A stretch of 39,060 nt of DNA from Elusimicrobiota bacterium (GTDB lineage: Bacteria > Elusimicrobiota > Elusimicrobia > UBA1565 > UBA9628): assembly GCA_016212855.1 (NCBI GenBank), contig JACRDP010000011.1:76120-115179 (forward strand), given 5' to 3'. The notes beneath the pieces were generated by a model. It ran no database searches and was not told the DNA's origin. It was given only the letters and a program-made list of their open reading frames with translations. Made by a program: the position numbers and the translations under genes. Shown here piece by piece: positions 1 to 7,259 of the stretch. Within the stretch, counting starts at the first letter, position 1; every line of letters starts with the position of its first letter.

Positions 1-667
1 GTCCGAGCGCGAACACCCACCAGATCGACAGCGCGGTCGACAGCCACATATACATCTGCGCGAGCAGGTCGCTGCCGAGCAGCAGCGCCAAGGTGAACAG
101 CATCTCGCCGTTCTGCGGGAAATGGGTGTAGACGATGCCGGGCGGCGCGAACAGGCGCCCCTCGCGCACGTACGCCTGGGGCAGGGCCAAATGATAGACG
201 AGCGAGTCGTACTGGTGCGGCGGCACGAGGCACATCCACAGCGCCGCGATCAGCGGAAGGGCGACCGCCGCCGCGGCGAGCGGCCGCTCGCGCAGGAGGC
301 TTTGATCCGGGGCCAAGGACTCGAGCGCGGGCACGAGCTGCGAATAGCCCGAGATCCACAGCCCCGCGAGCAAGGCCGAGGCGGCCCAGGGCTTGTACAG
401 GCCGGCGGCGCCGAGAAAAAAGCCCCCGAGCGAGAGCATGCCGAGACCGAGCGTCATGCCCGCCAAGGTTTTCTGCGATTCGCTCATGTCGGACAGCCCG
501 AGACGGCCCACGAGGGCGCGCCCGGAGCCGGTGGAGAGCAGTATGGTGAGCACGAGCAGCACGAAGGGCACCACGCCGGGGCGAAGCGCTACGAACAGCG
601 AGTCCGCGGCCGACAGCGCGCCCAGCCCCGCCGTCAGCAGCGCGAACGTCGCCGCGGCGCGGCTCAT
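1..667 (-). CDS. GT-C type membrane glycosyltransferase (PMT/ArnT-like), C-terminus outside window
   Basis: The reading frame runs from an ATG at 667 to the window edge without a stop (222 residues visible). It starts with a hydrophobic segment and continues with repeated membrane-spanning stretches (LLTAGLGALSAAD, VVPFVLLVLTILL, and MTLGLGMLSLGGFFLGAAG). A polar loop contains HQYDSLVYHLALPQAYV followed by YTHFPQNGEML, the pattern seen in the first large extracytoplasmic loop of polyprenyl-phosphate-sugar dependent GT-C enzymes (DSxxYH then NFPxNxEM). Such enzymes move a sugar from a lipid carrier to an acceptor outside the cytoplasmic membrane. The ATG overlaps the TGA of the upstream GT2 gene (ATGA), so the two are translationally coupled; the GT2 partner probably makes the lipid-linked sugar donor. 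Family level is fairly sure; acceptor and sugar are unknown. Confidence 0.75.
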   Translation of the reverse strand, partial: MSRAAATFALLTAGLGALSAADSLFVALRPGVVPFVLLVLTILLSTGSGRALVGRLGLSDMSESQKTLAGMTLGLGMLSLGGFFLGAAGLYKPWAASALLAGLWISGYSQLVPALESLAPDQSLLRERPLAAAAVALPLIAALWMCLVPPHQYDSLVYHLALPQAYVREGRLFAPPGIVYTHFPQNGEMLFTLALLLGSDLLAQMYMWLSTALSIWWVFALG

Positions 668-1416
668 CTCGGGGTTTTCGGCTCGAACAGCGCGAACTTG
701 ACGACGCCGAGCCTCTGCAGAACGTACTGGCCCAGGCACCACAGCGCCGACAGGCCGTACACGCAGGAGCGGCGGAAGTTGATCGACGAGGCCTCGGCGA
801 AGTAGCGCGCCGCCACGGGCACGTCCCCCAGCCGCTGCTTCATATACGCGGCTTGGATCAGAAACTGCTGATCGAAGACGAAATCGTCGGAGTTGCCCTC
901 CCAGGGCACGGTCTCCAGGCACTTGCGCGAGTAGGCGCGCAGGCCGGAGTGCCACTCGCCCAGGTTCTGGCCGGTGACCGAGTTCTCGAACATGGTGAGC
1001 AAGCGGTTGAAGACGTACTTGTACACCGGCATCCCGCCGTCGAGCGCTTCCCAGCGCGTGCGTATGCGGTTGCCGCAGACCATGTCGCAGATGTCGTTGG
1101 CGATCAGGCCCGTCATGATGGGCACCAGGCGCGCGTCGTACTGGTAATCGGGGTGGACCATGATCACGACATCGGCGCCCTTCTTGAGCGCCTCGGTGTA
1201 GCAGGTCTTCTGATTGCCGCCGTAGCCCTTGTTGACCTCATGGACGATGACGGTCAGGCCGAGCTTTTTGGCCAAAGCGACCGTCCCGTCCTTGGACCGG
1301 TCGTCCACCAAGATGACCTCGTCCACCGACCCGGCGGGGATGTCCCGGATCGTGCGTTCGAGCGTCTTTTCCGCGTTGTAGGCGGGCATGACGACGATGA
1401 CTTTGGGCTTGGACAT
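664..1416 (-). CDS. GT2 family glycosyltransferase, DPM1/polyprenyl-phosphate sugar synthase-like
   Basis: 250 residues from the ATG at 1416. GT-A fold motifs are clear: VVMPAYNAEKTLERTI near the start, ILVDDRSKDGT (nucleotide-binding Asp pair), MVHPDYQYDARLV at the metal-binding DXD position (here HPD), and LGEWHSGLRAYSRK, typical of dolichyl-phosphate mannosyltransferase-like enzymes. The protein probably transfers a hexose from a nucleotide sugar to undecaprenyl phosphate at the inner face of the membrane. An upstream in-frame ATG at 1440 would add eight residues, but a perfect TATAAT ends 10 bases before the ATG at 1416, so translation most likely starts at 1416 on a nearly leaderless mRNA. 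It overlaps the downstream GT-C gene by 4 bases. The C-terminal ~40 residues are moderately hydrophobic. Confidence 0.85.
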   Translation of the reverse strand: MSKPKVIVVMPAYNAEKTLERTIRDIPAGSVDEVILVDDRSKDGTVALAKKLGLTVIVHEVNKGYGGNQKTCYTEALKKGADVVIMVHPDYQYDARLVPIMTGLIANDICDMVCGNRIRTRWEALDGGMPVYKYVFNRLLTMFENSVTGQNLGEWHSGLRAYSRKCLETVPWEGNSDDFVFDQQFLIQAAYMKQRLGDVPVAARYFAEASSINFRRSCVYGLSALWCLGQYVLQRLGVVKFALFEPKTPR

Positions 1417-1426
1417 AAGAATGGAG

Positions 1427-1432
1427 ATTATA
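1427..1432 (-). promoter_or_regulatory. -10 box of a leaderless-type promoter for the GT2 gene
   Basis: Perfect TATAAT on the minus strand, 10 bases before the ATG at 1416. The expected transcription start lies about 4 bases before the ATG. No -35 consensus is found at 17 bases; the nearest good one, TTGACG at 1467-1472, is 34 bases away with the G6/C6 hairpin in between. Confidence 0.5.
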
Positions 1433-1442
1433 GTTAACATCG

Positions 1443-1460
1443 GGGGGGTGGCGGCCCCCC
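1443..1460. other. G6/C6 hairpin upstream of the GT2 promoter
   Basis: Six G, loop TGGCGG, six C on the plus strand: a strong perfect stem. On the minus strand it lies after the stop of the 1562-2266 gene but has no following U-run, so it is not a classical intrinsic terminator. It sits exactly between a -35-like TTGACG and the TATAAT. Confidence 0.5.
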
Positions 1461-1505
1461 TCAGAGCGTCAAAATCCCGGCCGCCGCTCCAAGCGCCCGA
1501 GATGG

Positions 1506-1544
1506 GTTATCCACAATAGTTCAGCGCTGAACTTTCCGGATAAC
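1506..1544. other. Palindrome AGTTCAGCGCTGAACT framed by inverted GTTATCC/GGATAAC arms
   Basis: The 16-base perfect palindrome at 1518-1533 is flanked by GTTATCC (1506-1512) and GGATAAC (1538-1544), which are exact inverted repeats. The left arm continues into TTATCCACA (1507-1515), identical to the classical DnaA box. It lies 17 bases downstream of the stop codon of the minus-strand gene 1562-2266. A second site of the same plan is at 13123-13184. It could be a protein-binding site, a terminator-like hairpin or a small dispersed repeat; the sequence alone does not decide. Confidence 0.55.
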
Positions 1545-1561
1545 GTCAGGGAACCGCCGCG

Positions 1562-2266
1562 CTAGGAGCGCAGGCCGAAGCGAAGCAGAAGGATCGGCTT
1601 GACGATCCCCCACCAGTCCAGAATGGGACGGATTTTGGAGTAATTCGTGCGGGAGGGATAGTTTTTCGAGACCGCGACCTCTTTGAAATTGTAGCCGAGG
1701 GTCAGCGCTTTGTAGTGCAGATAGTATTCCAACTCGTACTTGTCGAGCCAGGGCTGGCCGATCTTGATGTTCGGGTCCTTGAGCAAAGAGAGCTTGTAGC
1801 AGCGAAAGCCGTTGGTCACGTCGGTGAGCGCGCGGCCGATCAGCGCCATCCACATCACGGTGAAGCTCTTGATCATCAGGAACCGCGCGGGCGGCAAGTT
1901 GTTGAAGGAGCCGCCCCCGAGAAACCGCGAGCCCTGCACGTAGTCGGCCTCGCCCGCGGCGACCGGCGCGATGAGCTGGGGGATCTCGGCCGGGTCGTCC
2001 TTGCCGTTGCCGGCCATGACCACGGCGGCGTCGCAGCCCTTGGCGGCGAGCAGCTCCAGCCCCTCGCGGATGGCGCAGCCGACGCCGCGACGCTCGTCGT
2101 GGCGGATGACCGTCACGGGGAAGGTCTTGAGCAAAGCCGTGGTCCCGTCGGTGGAGCCGTCGTCGACGACGACGATTTCAGCGACGAGCCCGGGGCTAAA
2201 ACGCGAGAGCACGCCGCCGATGCGGGTTTCTTCGTTATAAACGGGAATGATCGCGCCGAATTTCAT
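1562..2266 (-). CDS. GT2 family glycosyltransferase, polyprenyl-phosphate sugar transferase-like
   Basis: 234 residues. The N-terminus is IIPVYNEETRIGGVL, then VVDDGSTDGT for nucleotide binding. The metal site is in VVMAGNGKDDPAEIPQLI, a variant of the usual DADGQ found in a known GT2 subgroup. YVQGSRFLGGG and DVTNGFRCYKLSLL follow the dolichyl-phosphate mannosyltransferase-like pattern. No C-terminal membrane segment is evident, so it is a soluble or peripheral enzyme. It lies 13 bases after the sugar dehydrogenase gene, in the same operon, and likely loads a sugar from that pathway onto a lipid carrier for the GT-C proteins. Its sugar specificity cannot be read from the sequence. Confidence 0.85.
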   Translation of the reverse strand: MKFGAIIPVYNEETRIGGVLSRFSPGLVAEIVVVDDGSTDGTTALLKTFPVTVIRHDERRGVGCAIREGLELLAAKGCDAAVVMAGNGKDDPAEIPQLIAPVAAGEADYVQGSRFLGGGSFNNLPPARFLMIKSFTVMWMALIGRALTDVTNGFRCYKLSLLKDPNIKIGQPWLDKYELEYYLHYKALTLGYNFKEVAVSKNYPSRTNYSKIRPILDWWGIVKPILLLRFGLRS

Positions 2267-2279
2267 CGGACGGCTCGCG

Positions 2280-3305
2280 TCAGCGTCCCGCGACGCGAAC
2301 GCTCGCGCCGCCGCGCTTGAGCGACAGCTGCGCGGCCTCGATCACGCGCACCACCTGAAGGCCGAAGTCGCCGCCGCTGCGCGGCTTACGGCCGGTGCGG
2401 ATGGACTCGACGAAGTCGGCGCATTGCAGGGCCAGGGGCTCGCTCGAGTCGATCTTGGGGCTTAAGATGTCGCCGCTGCGGTAGGTGAGCTGGAACTCGC
2501 CGAAGGTCTTCGGGTTCTTGAGTACGCCCTGGTCGTAGATTTTGACCTTCTCGGCGCTCGCCGTGTCGTCGTAGACCAGCATTTTTTTAGATCCCGTGAT
2601 GCTCACGCGCCGCAGCTTCACCGGGGCGAGCCAGCTGACGTGATTGTGCACGAGCACGCCGCCGGGAAACTCCATCGAGACGTAGCCCACTTCTTCGATG
2701 TTTTTACGGACGAAGGAGCGCGCCTCGGCGCGAACGGAGATGGGCAGGCGGCCGAGCCAATACAGCGCGATCGAGACGTCATGCGGGCCCAGGTCCCACA
2801 GCACGTTCACGTCGGGCTGGAACAGCCCGAGGTTCACGCGGGAAAAGTCCATGTGGAACACTTCACCGAGGGCCTTCTGCTCCAGCAGCTGTTTGACCTT
2901 GAGCACGGGTGGGCTGTAGATGAAGGTATGGCCGACCATCAAGGTCAGGCCGTTCTTTTTCGCGAGCTTGATCAGAGCCGCGGCCTCGCGGCTCGACGTG
3001 GCCAAGGGCTTTTCGACGAGCACGTGCTTGCCCGCCTCGAGCGCGCGGCGGGCCAGGTCGAAATGGGTGGAAACGGGCGTGGCGATCACGACGGCGCGGA
3101 TTCGCCGGTCCTCGAGCACGTCCTCGAAGCGCCCGGTGACGCTTAAAGCCGGGTAGCGTCGCTGAGCCGAGGCCCGGCGGGCCGCCGACTTGTCGCACAG
3201 CAAAAGCATCTCGGCGTCGGGGCTCTCCGTGAACACGCGCACCTGGTTGGGACCCCAGTAGCCGTAGCCGACGATGGCGACGCCGATTTTTCCGGACTCT
3301 TTCAT
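2280..3305 (-). CDS. Gfo/Idh/MocA family NAD(P)-dependent sugar dehydrogenase
   Basis: 341 residues. The Rossmann nucleotide-binding motif GYGYWG is at residues 13-18, and the family signature EKP is at 98-100 (VLVEKPLA), its lysine being the usual catalytic residue. The second domain contains DLGPHDVSIALYWLG, with the catalytic-type His. These enzymes oxidise or reduce nucleotide sugars. The ATG overlaps the end of the acyltransferase gene by 4 bases; dehydrogenase plus hexapeptide acyltransferase is the WlbA/WlbB (WbpB/WbpD) arrangement used to make acetamido-amino uronic acids for surface glycans. No aminotransferase (WlbC type) is in the window, so this pathway assignment is inference and another sugar is possible. 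Confidence 0.85.
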   Translation of the reverse strand: MKESGKIGVAIVGYGYWGPNQVRVFTESPDAEMLLLCDKSAARRASAQRRYPALSVTGRFEDVLEDRRIRAVVIATPVSTHFDLARRALEAGKHVLVEKPLATSSREAAALIKLAKKNGLTLMVGHTFIYSPPVLKVKQLLEQKALGEVFHMDFSRVNLGLFQPDVNVLWDLGPHDVSIALYWLGRLPISVRAEARSFVRKNIEEVGYVSMEFPGGVLVHNHVSWLAPVKLRRVSITGSKKMLVYDDTASAEKVKIYDQGVLKNPKTFGEFQLTYRSGDILSPKIDSSEPLALQCADFVESIRTGRKPRSGGDFGLQVVRVIEAAQLSLKRGGASVRVAGR

Positions 3306-3904
3306 ATGTTCGAGATTCTCTTGCGCCAGGCGGCCTGGCGGTTCGACACCTTGCCGATGGCCCGGGCGGGATTGCCCGCCATCACGGTGCCGCGCGGCAC
3401 GTTCTTGGTGACGACCGAGCCGGAGCCGATCACCGAGCCCGCGCCGATGCGCACGTAGGGCAGTATCGTCGCGTTGACGCCGACCTGCACGCCCTTCTCG
3501 AGATGCGGGCCGCGCATTTTCTCGGCCGAATACTCATGGCCGGGGTACATGTCGTTGGCGATGGTCACGCCCGGAGCCAGGAAGACGTTATCCTCGAGGG
3601 TCGTGAACTGCGCCACGTAGCAGTTGCAGTGGATTTTGACGCCGTCGCCGATGCGGCAGCCGTAGTCGATCGTGGAGTTGTTCCAGAGGCGCAGGGACTT
3701 GCCGATGCGGCTGTCCTCGCGGATCACGGCGTTGTGGCCGGTCTCAAGATCCTCGCCGATGATTGAGCCGGCGTAGATCACGGTGCCGCTGCGCACCGTG
3801 GCGCCGGGGCCGAGGTCGAGCTTGGCCCCGGCCTTGGCGCGCGGCGAGCGCACGCCGATGCGGGCGCCGGGCTCAACAACGGGCTTAGATATCTTTTTAG
3901 CCAT
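3302..3904 (-). CDS. Left-handed beta-helix (hexapeptide repeat) acyltransferase, WlbB/WbpD-like
   Basis: 200 residues. Many imperfect hexapeptide units ([LIV]GxxxxI) are visible, for example GATVRSGTVIYAGSIIGEDL and NATILPYVRIGAGSVIGSG. The C-terminal half has GVTIANDMYPGHEY and VTKNVPRGTVMAGNPARAIG, the standard end of sugar N- or O-acetyltransferases that use acetyl-CoA. These enzymes are usually trimers. The WlbB/WbpD-like label rests on the adjacent Gfo/Idh dehydrogenase, with which it overlaps by 4 bases. It lies 44 bases after the stop of the upstream GT-C gene, probably in the same transcript. Some hexapeptide proteins of this kind are instead serine O-acetyltransferase-like, so the substrate is unproven. 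Confidence 0.82.
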   Translation of the reverse strand: MAKKISKPVVEPGARIGVRSPRAKAGAKLDLGPGATVRSGTVIYAGSIIGEDLETGHNAVIREDSRIGKSLRLWNNSTIDYGCRIGDGVKIHCNCYVAQFTTLEDNVFLAPGVTIANDMYPGHEYSAEKMRGPHLEKGVQVGVNATILPYVRIGAGSVIGSGSVVTKNVPRGTVMAGNPARAIGKVSNRQAAWRKRISNI

Positions 3905-3948
3905 CGGTTCTCAAAAGCTCGAGCACCACTTTACAAGATTCCCGGACG

Positions 3949-5616
3949 TCAATGCTTCAACTTCCAGACGCGCAGCCAGGGTCCCATCGTCACGCCCGGT
4001 TCATAGGGGAATTGCTTGACCAAGTCGGCGCCCGCGGCCAGTTCGGAGAAGAACGACGCCAACTCGGGCGAGCGGACCGGATCGGCGCCGAAGCTCGTGG
4101 TGACGACCCAGCGCGCGCGCACGGCGCGGACCGGATCGAGGCCCGGGCGAACGTCCAAATAATCCCCGTCGGCCTGGGACTCCTCGACGTGCTTGGGCAC
4201 GGAATACAGGTCTGCGGCCGTGCGCTTGACGCGGTACACGCGCCACCCGGCGCCGGGATGGCGCTCGGCCATGGCCCGCCACAGCCGCGCGCGCGGCGAG
4301 CCCGCCGCCGCCAGGCGCGCGGCGAGCGCGGCGCACTGTTCTTGCGACGGCGTCGCCCTCGGCGACGCGTGGACCTGATCGAGCAGGATCGTGTCGCCCG
4401 CCGGCACATTAGCGGTCATCCAATTCTCGGCCTGGGCGCGCGTGTCGGGCAGACCGAGATCGCTCACGTAGCGCGCCGACAGGAAAAGCCCGGGCGCCAA
4501 GGCGAACGCCGCGACGAGCGCGCGGCGCCGCGGGCTCGCGCCGGCGAGAACGGACAGGCCCTCGCCCGACAGAAGGGCCAGCGCCGGGAAAGCGCCCAGC
4601 AGGTAGCGCAGCCAGCCGCCGTCCGGATTCGTCGCCAGCATCGCGAAGTACGCCGCGACGGGCAGGAGCAGCAGCAGGGCCCGCCGGGTGCGCCGCCACA
4701 GCAGGACGCCGGCCCCGAGCAAGGCCGCCGCGCCGCCGATCGAGCCTTCGCCGCCGAACGTCCACAGGTTGTAGGCGACGGCCCGCGCCATCGCCGCCGG
4801 ATCGGACTCCCGCAGGCGGCCGAACTCGGCGTAGTCGTTCCAGTAGGCCGCGAAGCGTGCGTAGTCGAGCGCGATATAAGGCGACGTCAGGAAGAACGCA
4901 GCGGCCGCGAACGCGAGGGCCTGGAGCAGCCACGCCAGCGGCTCGCGTTCGTCCTCTCGCAGCAGCCATGCCAGCGGCACGACGAGCGCCGCCGGCGCCG
5001 CGGTGTACTGCGTGGAGCACGCCGCCCCGGCGCAGGCGCCCGCGGCCCACAGCCACCCGCGCCCGCCGCCCGCCTGGAAACGCAGCGCGCCGGCCCACGC
5101 CCCCGCGCAGAACAGCAGCATGAGCGAATCGGGCTTCGCCGCGTGCGCCAGTTCGACGAGCACGGGCGCCATCGCCAATATCATCGCGCCGTACGGCCAG
5201 CGCGACGCGTCCTTGCCCTTGCCCTCGCGCTCGCCGGAGGCGACGACGAGCAGGACGGCCGCGGACGCGAGCGCCGAGGCCAGGCGTGCGATCAAGTAAA
5301 ACCCCGTCGGGGCGAACCCGTACAGCGCGGCGAAATCGAGCGGCGACTTGCGCAGGCCGAACAGGGACCACAGCCCGAACCAAAGCCCGTATAACCCGGC
5401 CAAAAGCGTCGGCCACAAGGAAGGATATTTGAACGAATACGGACGCAGGCTGCCCGCGCCGAAGGACACGGCGGTGTTCACGATGTGCGGTTCGTCGGCG
5501 TTGTACGTATGGGGTAGGCCGTAGCTTAGATACGCCAGGCGCAGCAGCGCCGCCGCGGCGAACACCGCGAGCGCCGCCCGCGTCCAGGGCGAGAGCGCGG
5601 CCGGGCGCTTACGCAC
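3949..5616 (-). CDS. GT-C type membrane glycosyltransferase (PMT/ArnT-like, GT39 style)
   Basis: 555 residues with about ten hydrophobic membrane-spanning segments in the first two thirds and a soluble extracytoplasmic C-terminal domain. After the first segment comes HTYNADEPHIVNTAV, with the conserved acidic DE of the first loop of polyprenyl-phosphate-sugar GT-C enzymes, then FKYPSLWPTLLAGLY, the usual YPxxxP element. The predicted role is transfer of a sugar from undecaprenyl phosphate to a lipid, glycan or protein at the outer face of the inner membrane. The start overlaps the upstream membrane gene by 8 bases. The gene is very GC-rich and its antisense strand is largely open, a composition effect. 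Acceptor unknown. Confidence 0.78.
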   Translation of the reverse strand: MRKRPAALSPWTRAALAVFAAAALLRLAYLSYGLPHTYNADEPHIVNTAVSFGAGSLRPYSFKYPSLWPTLLAGLYGLWFGLWSLFGLRKSPLDFAALYGFAPTGFYLIARLASALASAAVLLVVASGEREGKGKDASRWPYGAMILAMAPVLVELAHAAKPDSLMLLFCAGAWAGALRFQAGGGRGWLWAAGACAGAACSTQYTAAPAALVVPLAWLLREDEREPLAWLLQALAFAAAAFFLTSPYIALDYARFAAYWNDYAEFGRLRESDPAAMARAVAYNLWTFGGEGSIGGAAALLGAGVLLWRRTRRALLLLLPVAAYFAMLATNPDGGWLRYLLGAFPALALLSGEGLSVLAGASPRRRALVAAFALAPGLFLSARYVSDLGLPDTRAQAENWMTANVPAGDTILLDQVHASPRATPSQEQCAALAARLAAAGSPRARLWRAMAERHPGAGWRVYRVKRTAADLYSVPKHVEESQADGDYLDVRPGLDPVRAVRARWVVTTSFGADPVRSPELASFFSELAAGADLVKQFPYEPGVTMGPWLRVWKLKH

Positions 5617-6775
5617 GCCGGCGACTCAACAGCCGGCTCAGCCCCAAAGCCGCGAGCAGGCACAGAAACGGCTCGAGCGGCATGCGGTAGCGCAAGGACG
5701 TGAAGAACACCGAGTGCACGACGCTTAAGTAGGCGAACAGCGCCCACACCGGCGCCCAGTCCGGGTTCGACCAGACCGTCCGCGCGCCGAACAAGGCCAT
5801 GGCGAACAGAATCGTGAAGTACGCGCTCAACGCGTACCGCTGCCACCACGTGTGCGGCTCGTACGGCCACGGCCGCCAATACAGCAGGGCCTTGCCCGCC
5901 ACGATGCGCGCCGCCTCAAGCGGATTCTCGCGCGCGAACGCCTTCGTCTTCGCCATGAAGTATTTGCCGGTCGCGATCGGATCGCCGTACACGCCCGCGA
6001 CCCGCGCCTCGTCCGCCATCTCATCCGGCCGGCGCCGGATCACCTCGCGGTCGGTGCTGAATCCCTCATAGATGTTCCAACCCATCACGTCCAGGTGATT
6101 CTGATGGCCGTATTTCCGCTCGTTGCGCTTGCTCCAGATGAACGACGGCGCCAGCCAGCCGATCCCCATGACCGCGCAGAACACGAACGCTTTCGCCAGT
6201 CCGCGCGCGCGCCACAGCGCCAAAAAAAGAAACGCGGGATAGCCGCCGAGCACCGAGCGGCACATCACCGTCAGCCCGCCCCACAGCCCGACCGCGGCGA
6301 GCCGCGGCGAGGGCTTGCGCTTGACCTCGTCGAGCAGCCAGATGAAAAACGCCAGCTCCATCGCCACGAACAAAGTCTCCGTCGCCAGCTGGGGCGTGAA
6401 GAAGATCAGGCCCGGATCGACCGCGACCCACACGGCGGCCCAGCGCGCCGTTTTCTCGTCGCACAGCCTCTTGCCGGCCCAGTACGTCATCGGCACGCTC
6501 AGCGCCCCCAGCACGCACTGGACCAGCATCACCGGCAAGGGATTGGCCGAGCGGAAAAAGCCCAGCACGGCGGCGATCATCGCGGTGTACAGGGGCGGGT
6601 GCGTCGCGTCGTAGGCGAAAGGCGGCGCCCAGCCGAGCCACGACAGCGCCAGGTTGTAATACAGATCGCGGCCGTAGGTCGCGTCCATGCCCCGCCACAT
6701 GAACAGGGCGGTAAAACCAAGCCGGAGGGCCAAGGCCAAGGCCGCCGCGCCGAGGGCGAAGCGGCGGGAATTCAT
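5609..6775 (-). CDS. GT-C type multipass membrane glycosyltransferase-like protein
   Basis: 388 residues with eight to ten hydrophobic segments. After the first segment come TYGRDLYYNLALSWL (first-loop acidic residue) and YDATHPPLYTAMIAAVLGFF (the HPPLY element), both usual in ArnT/PMT-like proteins. It lacks the large soluble C-terminal domain of its neighbour and ends with an Arg-rich cytoplasmic tail (LLSRRRA). The ATG overlaps the stop of the Spx/ArsC-like gene (ATGA), and its own end overlaps the next GT-C gene by 8 bases, so three genes are translationally coupled. It could be an active transferase or a non-catalytic GT-C relative. Confidence 0.75.
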   Translation of the reverse strand: MNSRRFALGAAALALALRLGFTALFMWRGMDATYGRDLYYNLALSWLGWAPPFAYDATHPPLYTAMIAAVLGFFRSANPLPVMLVQCVLGALSVPMTYWAGKRLCDEKTARWAAVWVAVDPGLIFFTPQLATETLFVAMELAFFIWLLDEVKRKPSPRLAAVGLWGGLTVMCRSVLGGYPAFLFLALWRARGLAKAFVFCAVMGIGWLAPSFIWSKRNERKYGHQNHLDVMGWNIYEGFSTDREVIRRRPDEMADEARVAGVYGDPIATGKYFMAKTKAFARENPLEAARIVAGKALLYWRPWPYEPHTWWQRYALSAYFTILFAMALFGARTVWSNPDWAPVWALFAYLSVVHSVFFTSLRYRMPLEPFLCLLAALGLSRLLSRRRA

Positions 6776-7122
6776 TTAAACGCGGCCGTCCATTCGTCTT
6801 CTTTGAAACCGACAAGCCCGCGGTTCTTTAATAAAACGAACGGGCGTTTGATGAGCTTGCCGTTCTTGGAGAGCAGGGCCAGGGCCTCGGCTTCGGTCAT
6901 CGATTTGAGCTTTTCAGCGATGCCGAGCTCGCGGTACTGAATGCCGGAGGTATTGAACATCCGCCTGAGGCCGACATACCCCAACATTGCCTTGAGTTCG
7001 GTCACGGACGGGGGCGTGTCCACGATCGGAACGGCGGTGAACTCTATTTTACGGCCCGCGAGAAACCGCATGGCCGTTTTACATGTCGAACACTTGGCGT
7101 ACTCATAAATCCGTACGTTCAT
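6772..7122 (-). CDS. ArsC/Spx family thioredoxin-fold protein
   Basis: 116 residues, the usual length of this family. The N-terminus IYEYAKCSTCKTAMRFL has a CxxC pair at Cys11 and Cys14, as in Spx-type proteins. NTSGIQYRELGI and KNGKLIKRPFVLL match the conserved middle and C-terminal parts (classical ArsC has an NxR/KRP(I/L) pattern there). Members are arsenate reductases, Spx regulators, or YffB-like proteins of unknown role. The CxxC suggests redox activity rather than classical glutaredoxin-coupled ArsC, but function is not settled. It is the first gene of the minus-strand glycan operon and has a TATAAT only 9 bases before its ATG. Confidence 0.8.
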   Translation of the reverse strand: MNVRIYEYAKCSTCKTAMRFLAGRKIEFTAVPIVDTPPSVTELKAMLGYVGLRRMFNTSGIQYRELGIAEKLKSMTEAEALALLSKNGKLIKRPFVLLKNRGLVGFKEDEWTAAFK

Positions 7123-7131
7123 ATGCTCGTG

Positions 7132-7137
7132 ATTATA
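7132..7137 (-). promoter_or_regulatory. -10 box of a leaderless-type promoter for the glycan operon
   Basis: Perfect TATAAT on the minus strand, 9 bases from the ATG at 7122, so the transcript should start about 3 bases before the start codon. No good -35 match lies at 16-18 bases. Confidence 0.5.
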
Positions 7138-7247
7138 GCCCTATGCCGTTATATTAGGAAGAGGGGGTCCAAGGGCCCGCCCCGGGAGGGGCTAAAGAAG
7201 CCCTGATCTTGGGACCTCCGGCCCCCGTCGTTTCCCCCGTGAATGGC

Positions 7248-7253
7248 TACACT
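7248..7253 (+). promoter_or_regulatory. Possible -10 box (TACACT) directly before the protease fusion gene
   Basis: TACACT ends 6 bases before the ATG at 7260, which would place transcription start at or next to the ATG. No convincing -35 is seen. It is weaker than the other leaderless-type sites but has the same position. Confidence 0.3.
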
Positions 7254-7259
7254 GGGATC

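Noticed and set aside
3952-5394. Long open frames on the plus strand across the GT-C gene
   Set aside because: They are antisense shadows caused by high GC and third-position bias; the proteins are Arg/Gln/Gly-rich without any domain, while the minus strand encodes a clear membrane protein.
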